Of a stretch of DNA of 64,000 nucleotides, positions 1 to 12,312 are shown one piece after another. Source of the DNA: Ustulina deusta (lineage: Eukaryota > Ascomycota > Sordariomycetes > Xylariales > Xylariaceae); contig JAJNNX010000004.1 in NCBI GenBank assembly GCA_023159155.1, positions 1 through 64,000 on the forward strand, given 5' to 3'. Position numbers and translations under genes: made by a program. The notes beneath the pieces are model-generated. The model was not told the DNA's origin, ran no database searches, and saw nothing but the letters and a program-made list of their open reading frames with translations. The number at the start of each line of letters is the position of its first letter. Position 1 is the stretch's first letter.

Positions 1-939
1 AGCTATACAAGCTTGCAATTTTATGTTAGTTCTAGTAAAATTTTTCTAACAACTAAAAAAATAAAGCGCTAATCCTTTGCTACGCTTACTTTAGCACTTT
101 TAAAAAACTATTGCAATTTAACTATAAAAAGCGCATTAAAAATATTAACTTTAAACTTTCTAGCCTTGCTGCTCTGCCTGCTTTTTAACCCGTTAGCTTA
201 CCTATAACTGCCTTAAACCTTTTTTACGCTAAAAAAGCTAAAGTATAAAGAACTAATCCTGGCAAGTTTGCAAGAAATAAAAACCTATTTAATAACTAGG
301 TCTATAAACTAATAGAAAAGTTAAACAAAGATATTATTACTTTTTAAACTAAAAATAGCTAACTTTAGTATATTATAGGCTAATTAGAAAAGCGTACTAA
401 AAAATCTATAAAAATACGCTTTTATTTAACCAAAAAACTATTTAGTAGTATTACAGAAATAATTTAAGCTTTATTAATAGTTTATTATAATTCTAATTAA
501 ATAGCTACTATTTATAAAATATTTAAAGCTTATATATATAAAGCAGGTAAAAACATTAATAAGTTTATTTCTATATTTAATAGCTTAGCCTAAAAATATT
601 AACTTATAAAATTATAATAAAAATATAAACTATAGAACTATTTTTATATAAACTTAAAAAAAAATTTATATAAAGCTTTTATAGATCTAGATATTTTTTA
701 TGAATTGTTTACTAATAAAGTTATTAAGTCAGTATATAATACTAAGCAAGCTTATAAAAATTATTAATAAATTAAGCCTATAAACTTAACTAAAAAAAGA
801 TCAAACTTAAGTAATTAAATTTTTAGTAAACCTAACTACTAACCTTTAGCAAACTTTAAAGTTCTAAAATATTTATTTCGAAACAGTTGAAACAGGCTTT
901 AATTATAAAAAAAAAAAAGCCTATTGGCATAATAAGACC

Positions 940-981
940 TGCTTTATTTGTAGTGAAAAAAGGCATATATTAATTAACTAC
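940..981 (+). other. gag CCHC zinc knuckle of chromovirus E, last Cys lost
   Basis: Fourteen codons read C-F-I-C-S-E-K-R-H-I-L-I-N-Y, a CX2CX4HX4C retroviral zinc knuckle whose last cysteine is now tyrosine (TGC to TAC). The same motif in copy D (30219-30260) keeps all four ligands, so the change is a mutation in this copy. Confidence 0.85.
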
Positions 982-3900
982 CTTAACTAAAAACCTAAAG
1001 TCTTAGGTATTTAGCTAGCAAAAAAAGCATCTAATAAGAATAGCTCAGGTAGTTTATCTGACTTAAAAAATAAGTAGAACTAATAGAAGTTTTTTATTAG
1101 TCCTTCTATCTATTTTAGCTAAAATATATAGCTAAAACAAATTAATTATTTTTAAAATATTTGCTAAATTATAAATTAATAATATTAAAATAGAAACTTT
1201 AGCTTTATATAATACTAAAGCTTATATTTTTTAATAATTAGCTGCAAATTTATATAATAAGTCAAACAATAGTTAAAAACAGAAGTAGTCCGTCTAATAA
1301 AACCTTAAAAACTTTGCAACTACTGTGGCAAAGTAGTCAGCAAAATTTATAAACATTTAATATACATAATAAAAATTAACAATTAATAGTTTAAAAACCA
1401 AACGTTCTAGGTTATTAATCTTGGTTATAATGTTATTATTAGCATTAAATAGTTAGTAAAGCAAAATGTTCTAATAAAAACTTAAAAACAACAGCTAATC
1501 TGGCCGGATGATTTACTTCTATTAGCTCAGTTTTTCCCTATAATTATAGTTGAACTACTTAGCTACAAACAACAAATTATAAACCTAAAAATACAAAAAA
1601 ATGCCAACTAACATAATCAAGCATTAAAAAAACACTATTAAATATTAAAATAACCTCCTAGAACTAAAACAATTATTTTAGGTATAACTAAGACTAAAAA
1701 AATATAAAAAAAACTTAGGACTTCTAAACCTAAAACAAAAAAAGTCCATATAATAACCCCTAAAAAAAAAAAAAACTAAGCCGCTATTAAAAAAATTTTA
1801 TAAAACCTTTAAAACTATTTTTACTAGAACAAGTAAGAATAGTTAGCCAAAAAACTTTATAGGAGCCTATTGCGATTAAGTTTATAATAACTAAAAATAA
1901 TAATACTAAGCTATTTAAAAAAAACTCAAAAGTAATTAGTACTTTATAAAAAAAATAGACTTAGATTAACTAAGTAGTACTATAAAAAACTTTTAATAAT
2001 AAACCTATTTTATTTCTAAAAAGAAAAAACTTTAAGCATATAGAGTTAATATAAAATCTTTTATTTTTTTAACTATTATACTTAAAAAAGTTCTTTTTAA
2101 GGAAGGAATCTAAAACCTTACTACTATTACAACTAGGGTTTAATATAGTGCTAGAACTTAATAACAAAAAACGTGCCTTAAAACCTTACTAATATTAAAC
2201 ACTTATACAATTTATTTTTTTTAAAAAAGAGTTTGTAAATAAACTATTAGCTATAGACTTCATTAAACAAAACATAGACCTAAACGTTATATCTATTTTA
2301 TTTATATTTAAACCTAAGTTAACCAAACATAAACTTATGATTAATTATTAATAAAGAAATATATACTTAAAAAATAAAATTATATTAGCTCCAAACATTA
2401 GTAGTACTATATTTAATTATTATAATACAACCTATTTTATAAAGCTAGATATTATTAAAGCTTTTTATTAATTACTGCTAACTTTAGAATTACGCTACCT
2501 TACTTTTTTCTAAACTTATAAAAAAATATTTTAATAAAAAGTCTTACTATTTGGTTTAAAAATAAAACTTATATAATAGCAAGCTTTTATTAACGCATAA
2601 ATCTAAAAACTTCCAAATAAATTCGCAAGCATTTATACAAATAATATTTTAATCTATTCTAAAACTAAAAAATAGTACTGGACCTATTACAAAAAAATAA
2701 TCTACTGCTTATATTAAGCCAGGTACTAAAAAAATATTAGAAAATTTTATTTTAATATACTTATTATTAATTACTTAGGAATAGTTATAAAAACTAAAGT
2801 AAAAATCAAGATTAACCCTGCTAAAATTTAAGCAATTCTAAATTAGAACTTTAATAATTTTAAAAGTACTAAATCGATTTGGTTGTTCTTTAGGCTCTAT
2901 AACTATGTTTGTATATTTACTTACTATACTAGTAAAATAGCTGCCTTTTTAAATCAATTATTAAAAAAAAACAAGCTATTTGTAATAGGACTAAAACAAA
3001 AACAAGCTTTCGAACATATAAAACTATTAATATATAAAGCTTTAGTTCTAGCCTTTTTTAGGCCCGGCCAACCAATATAAATAAAAACAGATGCTTTATA
3101 TAATATAACAAGAAAAATTATTTAGCAACAATAAAAAGATATAACCTAGAAACCTATAAAGTATTTTTTTAAAATAATAATACTAACTAAGCAAACTTAC
3201 CTAATTTAAGACTAGGAACTTCTAGCAGTAGTACAAACTTTGAAATACTACTACCTAGAACTTCTAAAAACTAAATTCTTTATAGTAACTAATTATTAAG
3301 CTTTATTATACTTTTTAAGTAAATAGATCTTATTAATATAATAAGTCTACTAGGCTAACTTTTTATTAAACTATAATATTATTTTTTAGTACTAACTAAA
3401 ACAAAAAAACATAATAATTAATGCTTTATTAAAAAAAATAATAGAACTTTTTATAATAAAAGCTAGAAAAGCCAAAAAAAGAATAATAGTACTAGTTCTT
3501 TCTAACAAAATACTAAGTCCTGTGTTAACTATAGATATTCTGCCTGATATTTTCTAAAGAGCTAACCTAGTAAACCTAATTAAACAAAAGAACTAACTAT
3601 AAAAACTAGGAAATAAAGACAAAAAGCTATATATATTTAAGGTTACTCTAGATAGAACTATTTTTTTTTATATAGCCCTAATTTAAAAAGCTTATATGTT
3701 CTTAATTATTATATACTAAAGCTAGCACAAAATAATCAAAATATTAGAACAAAAATACTACTAGCTTTATTTAAAACGTAATTATAAATAGTACATATAT
3801 AATTGCTATAACTATAAAAAAAATAAAATGCCGCAAAACAAAACTTTTAGCCTTTTTTACCTATTATTTATACTATTTGTAATATAGCAATATGTAATAG

Positions 3901-4779
3901 TAAACAGTAAAGATATGCCACCCAACCAATAGGGTTATAACTATATATAAGTGTTTATAAATAAGTTTAGCCGCTTAATTGCAACTTTACTTAGCAAAAA
4001 AACTAATACTGCAGAGTTACTAGCTATATAATATTATAAAAGTTTATATAAATTTCTAGGTATATTAGATATATAGATATTAAATAATATAGGACTATTT
4101 ATTTCTAAGTTTATAGTAATAATTAATAGTTTTATAGGCACTAAGCACTGCTTTAGCAGTGCTTATTATCCTTAGACCCAAAAAATAATAGAATTAATTA
4201 ATTAGGAACTAGATTAATGATTCTATTTTTATATTAATAAGTACTAAAATAACTAGAATATTTATTTCCCTGCTTTAAACTTCGCACATAATTCTTTATA
4301 GCATTTATTAATCAATATATTATTATTAAAAGTAGTAATAGGAGTAAATATATAAAACCTTTTAATAATAGACTTTAGTAAAGCAGTTGCAGATTTTGAC
4401 ACTAAGCAATAAGCATTTAAGTTAATCTATTAAACCTAAAATGTTTAAAGAATAGCATACAAAACTGCAACCTTTGCATAGAAACAATATAAGCTATAAA
4501 CTAATAAAAAAAAATATCTAGTAAACTTTAAAATAAAAAATAAAATCTTTTTAAAAAGAAGGGTTTTATAACGCAAGTACTAACTATTAGATTAGACTTA
4601 TAATTAGTTAGCCCTTTTAAAATCTTAAAAAAATAAGGATTTAGCTATGTTTTTGATTTGCCTAACTTTTATATAATAAAAAACCTGTTTTATGCCGACC
4701 GATTGCAAAAAGCAAGCAATAACTTTTTATTTTAGCAAATTTAGTTACTGCCCCTAGCTAAAAATATTAATAGCAAAGC

Positions 4780-4965
4780 AGAATTTAAAGTCAAACAAGT
4801 CGAACAATTAAAAATATATAAAAAAAATAAAAAACTGCAATACTAAGTTGTTTAGAAAAGCTGCAATCCCGATAACACTTAGTACGCAGCCCAGAATTTT
4901 AAAAACGCACCAGTCAAACTCGACCAATTCTACAAAACTTACAAAAAAGCCCCCGGACCCCCTAT
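4780..4965 (+). other. chromodomain at the C-terminus of chromovirus E integrase
   Basis: Translated through stops, the region reads EFKVKQVEQLKIYKK, then a strand ending LQY(stop)VV(stop)KS, then NPDNT(stop)YAAQNFKNAP and DQFYKTYKKAPGPP. This matches the chromodomain layout (E-x-E-x-I, LQYLVKWKG, TWEP-x-NL-x-NA). Two expected Trp/Gln codons are now TAG/TAA. Such domains steer chromovirus integration to H3K9-methylated chromatin in studied elements; that function is inferred here. Confidence 0.75.
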
Positions 4966-5127
4966 AAAACTATAGAAATAAATACATATAGCAGCAGCTA
5001 ACAAATTTGCAAGCAATTACAAAAATAATAATAAAGCAATATACTATAAAAAGGCTATATAAACCTGTTGTTATTAATAACTTTAAGTTAAAACTATATT
5101 TAAACTTTTGGTTTTTAAAAAAAATAA

Positions 5128-5366
5128 TATAACGGTTAGTATAGTTTTAGCAAAACTTATAAAAACTTTAGACCTACAGGGCAATAAAATAAAAGGTTTA
5201 TGTATAGACTAGCCTATATTTTTGCAGCTATATATATAGAGTTTATATCTACCCACCTTATAAACTCTGACTTTTTTCCTTTTTTTTTTCTTTTTTTTTA
5301 GTTTAAAGTTTTTGTCTATAGTATTAATAAACTAGCTATAGAAGCTTTATTTAACTAAGCGTGGCA
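5128..5366 (+). repeat. 3' LTR of chromovirus E (about 240 bp)
   Basis: Starts TATAACGG and ends GTGGCA. It holds a pyrimidine-rich poly-T tract (about 5270-5300) and a conserved 3' part with AATAAACTAGCTATAGAAGC. Homologous LTRs lie at 6556-6796, 8361-8596, 25830-26069 (reverse) and 31724-31963 (reverse). Confidence 0.9.
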
Positions 5367-6696
5367 ACTATATATAAATATTTATAAATAAGTTTAGTTA
5401 TTTAATTATGATTTTATTTAGTAAAAAAAATAAGTATTATAAAATTATTAGTTATATAATATAATAAGAGTTTATATAGATTTTATAGTATATTAGATAT
5501 ATAAATATTAAATAATATAAGACTATTTATTTTTAAGTTTATAGTAATAATTAACAATTTTATAAGTACTAAGCACTATTTTAGTAGTATTTACTACTTT
5601 TAAACCTAAAAAATAATAAAATTAACTAATTAAGAACTAGACTAATAATTTTATTTTTATATTAATAAATACTAGAATAATTAGAATATTTATTTTTTTG
5701 TTTTAGATTTTAGATATAATTTTTTGTAATATTTATTAATTAATATATTATTACTAAAAGTAATAATAAAAATAAAAATATAAAACTTTTTAATAATAAA
5801 TATTAGTAAAATTATTATAAATTCTAATATTAAGTAGTAAGCGTTTAAATTAGTTTATTAAACTTAAAATGTTTAAAAAATAGCATATAACATAATAATT
5901 TTTATGTAAAAATAATACAAGCTGCAAATTAATAAAAAAAAATATTTAATAAATTTTAAAATAAAAAATAAAGTTTTTTTAAGAAAGAAAAGTTTTATAA
6001 TATAAGTATTAACTATTAGATTAGATTTTTAGTTAGTTAAACTTTTTAAAATTCTAAAAAAACAAAAATTTAGTTATATTTTTGATTTGCTTAATTTTTA
6101 TAAAATAAAGAATTTGTTTTATGCTAACTAATTATAAAAAACAAGCAATAACTTTTTATTTTAATAAATCTAATTATTGCTTTTAGCTAAAAATATTAAT
6201 AGCGAAACAAAATTTAAAATTAAACAAATTAAACAATTAAAAATATATAAAAAAATAAAAAGCTATAATACTAGGTTGTTTAAAAAAGCTATAATCTTAA
6301 TAATATTTAGTATATAGCTTAAATTTTTAAAAATATACTAATTAAGCTTGATTAATTTTATAAAACTTATAAAAAGGTTTTTAGATTATTCATAAAATTA
6401 TAAAAATAAATATATATAATAATAGCTAATAAATTTATAAATAATTATAAAAACAATAATAAAGTAGGACAATATAAAAAAACTATATAAATTTAATATT
6501 ATTAGTAATTTCGAGTTAAAATTATGTTTAAACTTTTAGTTTTAGAAAAAAGTAATATAATAGTTAGTATAGTTTTAGCAAGACTTGTAAGGATTTTAGA
6601 CCTATATAGCAATAAAATAGGAAGTCTATATATGGACTAACCTATAATTCTATAGCTATATATATAGAGTCTATATCTACCTACTTTGTAAACTCT

Positions 6697-6731
<35 letters not shown>

Positions 6732-6796
6732 TTTAGAGTCTTTGTCTATACTTTTAATAAACTAGCTGTAGAAGCTTTATTTGATTGATTGTAACA
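5367..6796 (+). mobile_element. chromovirus 3' remnant 2 (integrase to LTR)
   Basis: Directly after the LTR of E the sequence re-enters the same family in mid-integrase (first bases correspond to about 3941 in E) and runs through the integrase C-terminus and chromodomain to another LTR at 6556-6796. It has no 5' half here. This is what the 3' part of a host element looks like when another copy has inserted into it. It is heavily RIP-mutated. Confidence 0.85.
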
Positions 6797-8596
6797 CTAA
6801 CCTCGTAAACCTAATCTAATAAAAAAACTAGTTATAAAACTTAAAAACTAAAAATAAAAAATTATATATACTTAAAGTTATTTTAAATAGAACTATTTTT
6901 TTTTGTATAGCTTTAATTTAAAAAGCTTATATGCTTCTAATCACTATATACCAAAGTTAATATGAAATAATCAAAATATTAAAACAAAAATATTACTAGT
7001 TTTATTTAAAATATAATTATAAATAATATATATATAATTATTACAACTATAAAAAAAACAAAATATTACAAAATAAAACTTCTAGCTTTTTTTACCTATT
7101 GTTTATATTAGCTATAATATAACAATATATAGTAGTAAATAGTAAAAATATACTACTTAACTAATAGGGTTATAACTATATATAAGTATTTATAAACAAG
7201 TTTAGCTATTTAATTGCAATTTTACCTAGCAAAAAAATAAATATTATAGAATTACTAGCTATATAATACTATAAAAGTTTATATAAATTTCTTAGCATAC
7301 TAGATATATAAATATTAAATAATATAGGACTATTTATTTTTAAGTTTATAACAATAATTAATAATCTTATAAGTACTAAATACTGCTTTAGTAATACTTA
7401 CTACCTTTAAACCTAAAAAGCAATAAAATTAACTAATTAAAAACTAGACTAATAATTTTATTTTTATATTAATAAATACTAAAACAATTAAAATATTTAT
7501 TTTTTTGCTTTAGACTTTATATATAATTCTTTATAGCATTTATTAATTAATATATTACTACTAAAAGTAGTAATAGGAATTAAAACATAAAACTTTCTAA
7601 TAATAAATATTAATAAAACTATTATAAATTTTAATACTAAACAATAACCGTTTGAACTAGTTTATTAAACCTAAAATGTTTAGAAAATAATATATAATAT
7701 AGCAACCTTTGCATAAAAACAATACAAACTATAAGTTAAAAAAAAAAACGCTTAATAGATTTTAAAATAAAAAATAAAATCTTTTAAAAAAAAATGCTTT
7801 ATAATATAAGTATTAATTACTAGATTGGACTCCTAATTAGTTAGACTTTTTAAAATCTTAAAAAAACAAAAATTTAGCTATATTTTTAATTTGCTTAATT
7901 TTTATAAAATAAAAAACTTATTTTATACTAACTAATTATAAAAAATAAATAATAACTTTTTATTTTAATAAATCTAATTATTGCTTTTAGTTAAAAATAT
8001 TAATAATAAAACAAAATTTAAAATTAAACAAATTAAACAATTAAAAATATATAAAAAAAGCAAAAAGCTATAATACTAAGTTGTTTAAAAAAGCTGCAAT
8101 CTTAATAATATTTATTATATAACTTAAAATTTTAAAAATACGCTAATTAAACTTAACTAATTTTATAAAACTTATAAAAAAGCTTCTAAACTTTTTATAA
8201 AATTATAAAAATAAATATATATAACAATAACTAACAAATTTATAAACAATTATAAAAATAATAATAAAGCAATACAATATAAAAAAATTATATAAACCTA
8301 ATATTATTAGTAATTTTGAGTTAAAATTATATTTAAACTTTTAGTTTTAGAAAAAAGTAGTATAATAGTTAGTATAATTTAGCAAGACTTATAAAAACTT
8401 TAGACCTATATAGCAATAAAATAGAAAGTTTACCTACGGACCAACCTATAACTCTACAGCTATATATATAGAGTCTATATCTATTTATTTTATAAACTCT
8501 AATTTTTTTTCTTTTTTTCTTTTTTTTTTAGCTTAGAGTCTTTATTTATAGTATTAATAAACTAACTATAGAAGCTTTACTTAACTGATCGTGACA
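6797..8596 (+). mobile_element. chromovirus 3' remnant 3 (integrase to LTR)
   Basis: Starts with sequence homologous to about 3565 in E (CTAACCTxGTAAACCTAAT) and continues through integrase and chromodomain to an LTR at 8361-8596. As with remnant 2 it begins abruptly after the previous LTR, which fits nested insertion. It is heavily mutated with no ORF. Confidence 0.85.
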
Positions 8597-8751
8597 CAAC
8601 TTATAACTTTATAGCTATATATATAAAGTCTATATCTATCTATTTTATAAACTTTGACTCTTTTTTTTCCTTTTTTTCTTTTTTAGCTCAGAGTCTTTAT
8701 TTATACTATTAATAAACTAGCTATAAAAGCTTTATTTAACTAATTATAACA
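8597..8751 (+). repeat. chromovirus LTR fragment (remnant 4)
   Basis: Begins with bases homologous to the middle of the LTR (near the CCTATAACTCTACAGC part), includes the poly-T tract and ends at the LTR 3' end (ATAACA in place of GTGGCA). Insertion of remnant 3's element inside this LTR explains the cut. Confidence 0.75.
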
Positions 8752-8810
8752 GTTTTTAATTATAATATTAATAAACTAGCTATAAAAGCTTTATTTAATT
8801 AATCGTAATA
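8752..8810 (+). repeat. chromovirus LTR fragment (remnant 5)
   Basis: Only the last 60 bp of the LTR, with the conserved AATAAACTAGCTATAAAAGC core, ending near CGTAATA. It is the outermost step of the nested series. Confidence 0.65.
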
Positions 8811-9189
8811 ATAATAAAATAATAATTTAATTTATTAATTATTAACTTAGTTAATTTTTTAACTTTAAATATAAATCTTATTAACTTTAATATTTTAATA
8901 TTTTAAAAGTTATTTAATTAGTAATAATTAAAATAGTAATAAAATTTAAGAATAAAATTTAAAAAGTTAATTAAGCTATATAAATTATTTTTTAATTGTT
9001 TTAATAAACAAAAATATTAAAATAATTGCTAGCTACTATATAATAAGCTATAATTAATATATTATATTATATAATATATGCTAGTTATATATTATATAAA
9101 AAGGAATAATTTAAATAAAACTTAAATATAACTTATTAAAAGAAAAGATTTTTGCTATAACTTTTATAGGCAAAAGTCAAGCTATAGTA
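8811..9189. other. AT-rich stretch without recognisable feature
   Basis: About 380 bp of nearly pure A/T sequence with no similarity that I can see to the chromovirus or copia families. No ORF or RNA gene is visible. It may be an older degraded repeat or unique DNA mutated by spill-over of RIP from the adjacent repeats. Confidence 0.5.
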
Positions 9190-10039
9190 TAAAATAAATA
9201 GGGCTAAGTCATGTGATAAGGACCCAGTTGTATGACATAACAGGGCCCTTCTATCTAGGCAAGTTTAGACTATTGCCTACCGAGTTGACCCCTTAGGAGT
9301 GGGCGTTAAGGATGGCCTATAGCATGTTAAGTTAATAATGTCTATCTTGGGAGGGCTTTTAAGGATTTAGAAACACAGAAAGTTCTTAACATCAGTTCTT
9401 GGCCAACAAGAACCTATGGCTCTGTGCAATGGCTAGAATAGGAATGACATGACTCTAGGAATCACTTATAATAGCGGTAACTATGACCCTAGAACTATTG
9501 TTAGTTATGTCGTCTAGGCATGCATAATGTGGATTATAAGCGGAGTTCTCACCAGCCATGGCCTCTTTCTTTGAGTTCTTCTTGTATTTGCGGCGGTTGT
9601 TGTTGTTGTTGCTGTTGTAAACGCTCCTTGTCTTACATAGGGCTCTCTGTTACTGTTATAGGGTTGGAGGGTCCCAAAGACTTTTCGGGATCCGACATGG
9701 TCTCGGCAAGCTTTAACTACCTTCTAGGAATTCTCTATGATAAAGTTGGATATGGTATGATTCTTACTAACTTACAAGCTGGGATGAGAGCCTAAACAAA
9801 AACAACATTTCCTTTCCTCTCAAGTTGACGCCGATAAATTCAACAAGGCGAAAAAAGAAAAAAAAAACACCGCTCCTTCAAAAAAGAGCCAAATGCAAGG
9901 ATCTTATACTAAATCCCGGAACTCAGTCCTGGTAGAGAATGACTGTTAGCTACGGCCCGGCCCTACAATAAGTCTAGCTCCGGGAATAACCATGAAAAGA
10001 GGAGAGCTTTGGGTTAGATAGATACCTCCTGATTCCATG
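9190..10039. other. balanced-composition island between retrotransposons
   Basis: About 850 bp of normal base composition between the chromovirus remnants and copia element A. It ends in the CCATG target duplication of A (10035-10039). A short open stretch (9520-9795) is mostly a GTT/GCT microsatellite giving a Cys run and does not look like a gene. It is best read as the left piece of the pre-insertion single-copy locus, whose next pieces are 24230-24347 and 37577 onward. Confidence 0.6.
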
Positions 10040-10199
10040 AGTTGAAAATAAGTGTATACAGTAGGTGTACTATATTGTATTTTGTATTAAGGAACAAGTC
10101 TAGGTACAGTTGGATGAGGTAGTACTTTTATAATATATAGTAGATGCGTATAAGGCATAGTACCTAGCTATTTTTTTTATTTGCTTTCTGATTTTTATA
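10040..10199 (-). repeat. 3' LTR of copia A (160 bp)
   Basis: Plus-strand reading starts AGTTGAAAATAAG and ends GATTTTTATA. The first ~90 bp, next to the island, are nearly intact, while the element-side half is full of C-to-T and G-to-A changes relative to 37417-37576. Confidence 0.9.
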
Positions 10200-12306
10200 T
10201 TTTTATTTAAACTATATATATTTATATAAGGTTATTATTAATTTGTTTTTTTAACTGTTCTTTGTTATGCCTAAAGTTATATATAATTTTAAAAATATAT
10301 GTTTTTGATTTTTTAATAGGGTAGATCTTTTAGCTTTGTCTATTCTAGCACTTTTAGTAAAAAGTTTAATAGGTATTTTTTTTTGCTGCTTTAACTTACG
10401 TTTATATTATACTAAATATATGCTTTTTTGATATTTTTTTTTTTAAATATTTAATAAAAGTGCGTTATTTTCCGAAAAATATTTTGTTTTAATAATTAAA
10501 TTTTATAACTCTTACTAGATTATAGTTTTATATTAAAATATGTTTTTTTTTTTTTTTGCCTTAATAATAGCGATTATAAAAACGTACTATTTTTTTGTTT
10601 TTTATTAGTTTTTTATTATAGGTTTGTTTAAAATACTAAATATTCCGATTTTAAAGTAGTATTTATTTATATTAATAGGTCTAGCAAAATAACTAAAAAA
10701 ATTTTTAGTTCGAGCATTTAATATATAGTTTGTTTAGTTTATTTTGTTTTGTTTATTATAAAAAAAAAAAAATTAAAAGTATATATATAAAATTGTTTTA
10801 TATTTTTGTTTTAGTTTTAAATACTTTAAAATAAAAGTTAGTTTTAGTTATATTTAAAATTGTTTTAAAAAAATTTTAATTTTAGAGCTTAGTATTTTTA
10901 GGTCTAATAAAAGTTTATTAAAATCTATTAATAATTTTATTATAGTTAAAAATAAAAATAAAAATTTTATAAGTAGTATTAATATTTTAAATGTTGTTTT
11001 TTATTATAGTTTTTTATTTTTTTAAAGTAAAGCTTTAGTATTAGCAAAAAGGTTTTTTATAAAATAAAAATTAATAATATTAGTTAATTAGTTTATAAAT
11101 AGTATTAATTAAATTATAATAAGATAAAAGATCTAATAAAATATAAATATTTGGTATATTTTTTATAAAATATAAATATTTATAGTTTAAAAAAAACATT
11201 AGTAATTCTAGAATTTTTTAAAATAAAATGCTTTAAAAGATAAAAGCACTATTAGATTAGTTATATAAAACCTATAAAAATATTTTAAAGTAGTAAAAAT
11301 TTTAGTAAATAATTTATAAAGCTTATAAAGCATAAACTTAGCTATTTTTTTTATTTGCTTTATAGCCGGAGGCCTAAAGCATTTCAAAACATAATAAATT
11401 TATTCTATAGTAGTAGTTTAATAAAGCTATTAGTTATTTGTTTAAATATATAAATCTATTTAAAATCGATATTTTTTTGCTATATAGCTTTTTTGCAAAA
11501 AGCTTGTTATATAGGAACATGTTTTATTTTGTTATAAAATTACAGGTTTTTTACTATAGCTATAGCCCTTTAATTATTTTTATAAATAATAGTAGCAGTT
11601 ATTTCTTTTTTTAAAACGTTTAATTTAAATAATAGTTATTAAAGCTATACAGCTTTTTTTATAGCTTATATTTATTTTATTAGATCTAATTTATAAAAAA
11701 ATAAGGCAATATTTTATTATTTTTTAAAGCTTTAATTAATAGTACTACTTTTTATATTAAAAATATATTTTATTATTAAATGTTTAGTTTAAATATAGCT
11801 AGCCTAGTTAGTATTAGTTTATTTTATTAAATCTTGCAGTTTTTTTTAATAGTATAATTTTAGGTTAATAATACTATATAAGTAATATAATATTTGTTTG
11901 GTTGCTTTTATATATACTATTATAAAGTTTTTTATATATTTGCTTAAATAAGAAATAATATATATTATATCTAGTCTAGTACTAAGCATAGCGTATATTA
12001 GGTAGCTAATAGTTTTTGCGTACTACTAAGTATTATTTTTAGAAGTTTTATAATTATTTATTAGTTCTAGAATTTTGTTTATATTAATAGGTATAGTAAT
12101 TATATATATTTTTTACTAGCTTAGTTCTCTAATTATTCTTTTTAAGTAAGCTTTTTAACTAAAAAAAATAGTTTTATTTTTCCGGTCCTAGGTAATAGCT
12201 ATGCTAAAGTAAAAGAAGCATAGCCCTAGATTTTATATTTTGAATCTTTTTAATAATACTTTTTTGATTTTGTTGATTTTTTTTTTAAAAGTCCTACTAT
12301 TAATAG

Positions 12307-12312
12307 GTTATT
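12307..12312 (-). other. copia A reverse transcriptase active site, DD changed to NN
   Basis: On the minus strand the YVDD-box equivalent reads V-Y-I-N-N-L-L-I-V-G. The two catalytic aspartate codons are AAT and AAC. Both would be TpG-to-TpA changes from GAT and GAC, the preferred RIP context. Confidence 0.8.

Larger units (their letters stand above)
1..5366 (+). mobile_element. Ty3/gypsy chromovirus E, RIP-degraded, 5' end outside window
   Basis: LTR retrotransposon relic read on the plus strand and full of TAA/TAG stops. Domains in order: gag with a zinc knuckle (940-981), reverse transcriptase (about 2400-2790, LDIIKAFY and TNNILIYS motifs), RNase H (about 3080-3420, DQELLAVV), integrase (about 3700-4210, ending in an AYYPQTQ/INQELD motif), chromodomain (about 4780-4965) and 3' LTR (5128-5366). 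The order RT-RNaseH-integrase is that of Ty3/gypsy, and the C-terminal chromodomain makes it a chromovirus. The same element in opposite orientation is D at 25830-31963; by alignment with D about 0.55 kb of the 5' end, including the 5' LTR, lies left of the window. No intact ORF remains. Confidence 0.9.

Noticed and set aside
2883..3080. Short ORF in the AT-rich block
   Set aside because: It is an RNase H-side fragment of chromovirus E left open by chance, not a gene.
9520..9795. 91-codon plus-strand ORF with a Cys run
   Set aside because: Half of it is a GTT/GCT microsatellite; no family motif and no conserved pattern.
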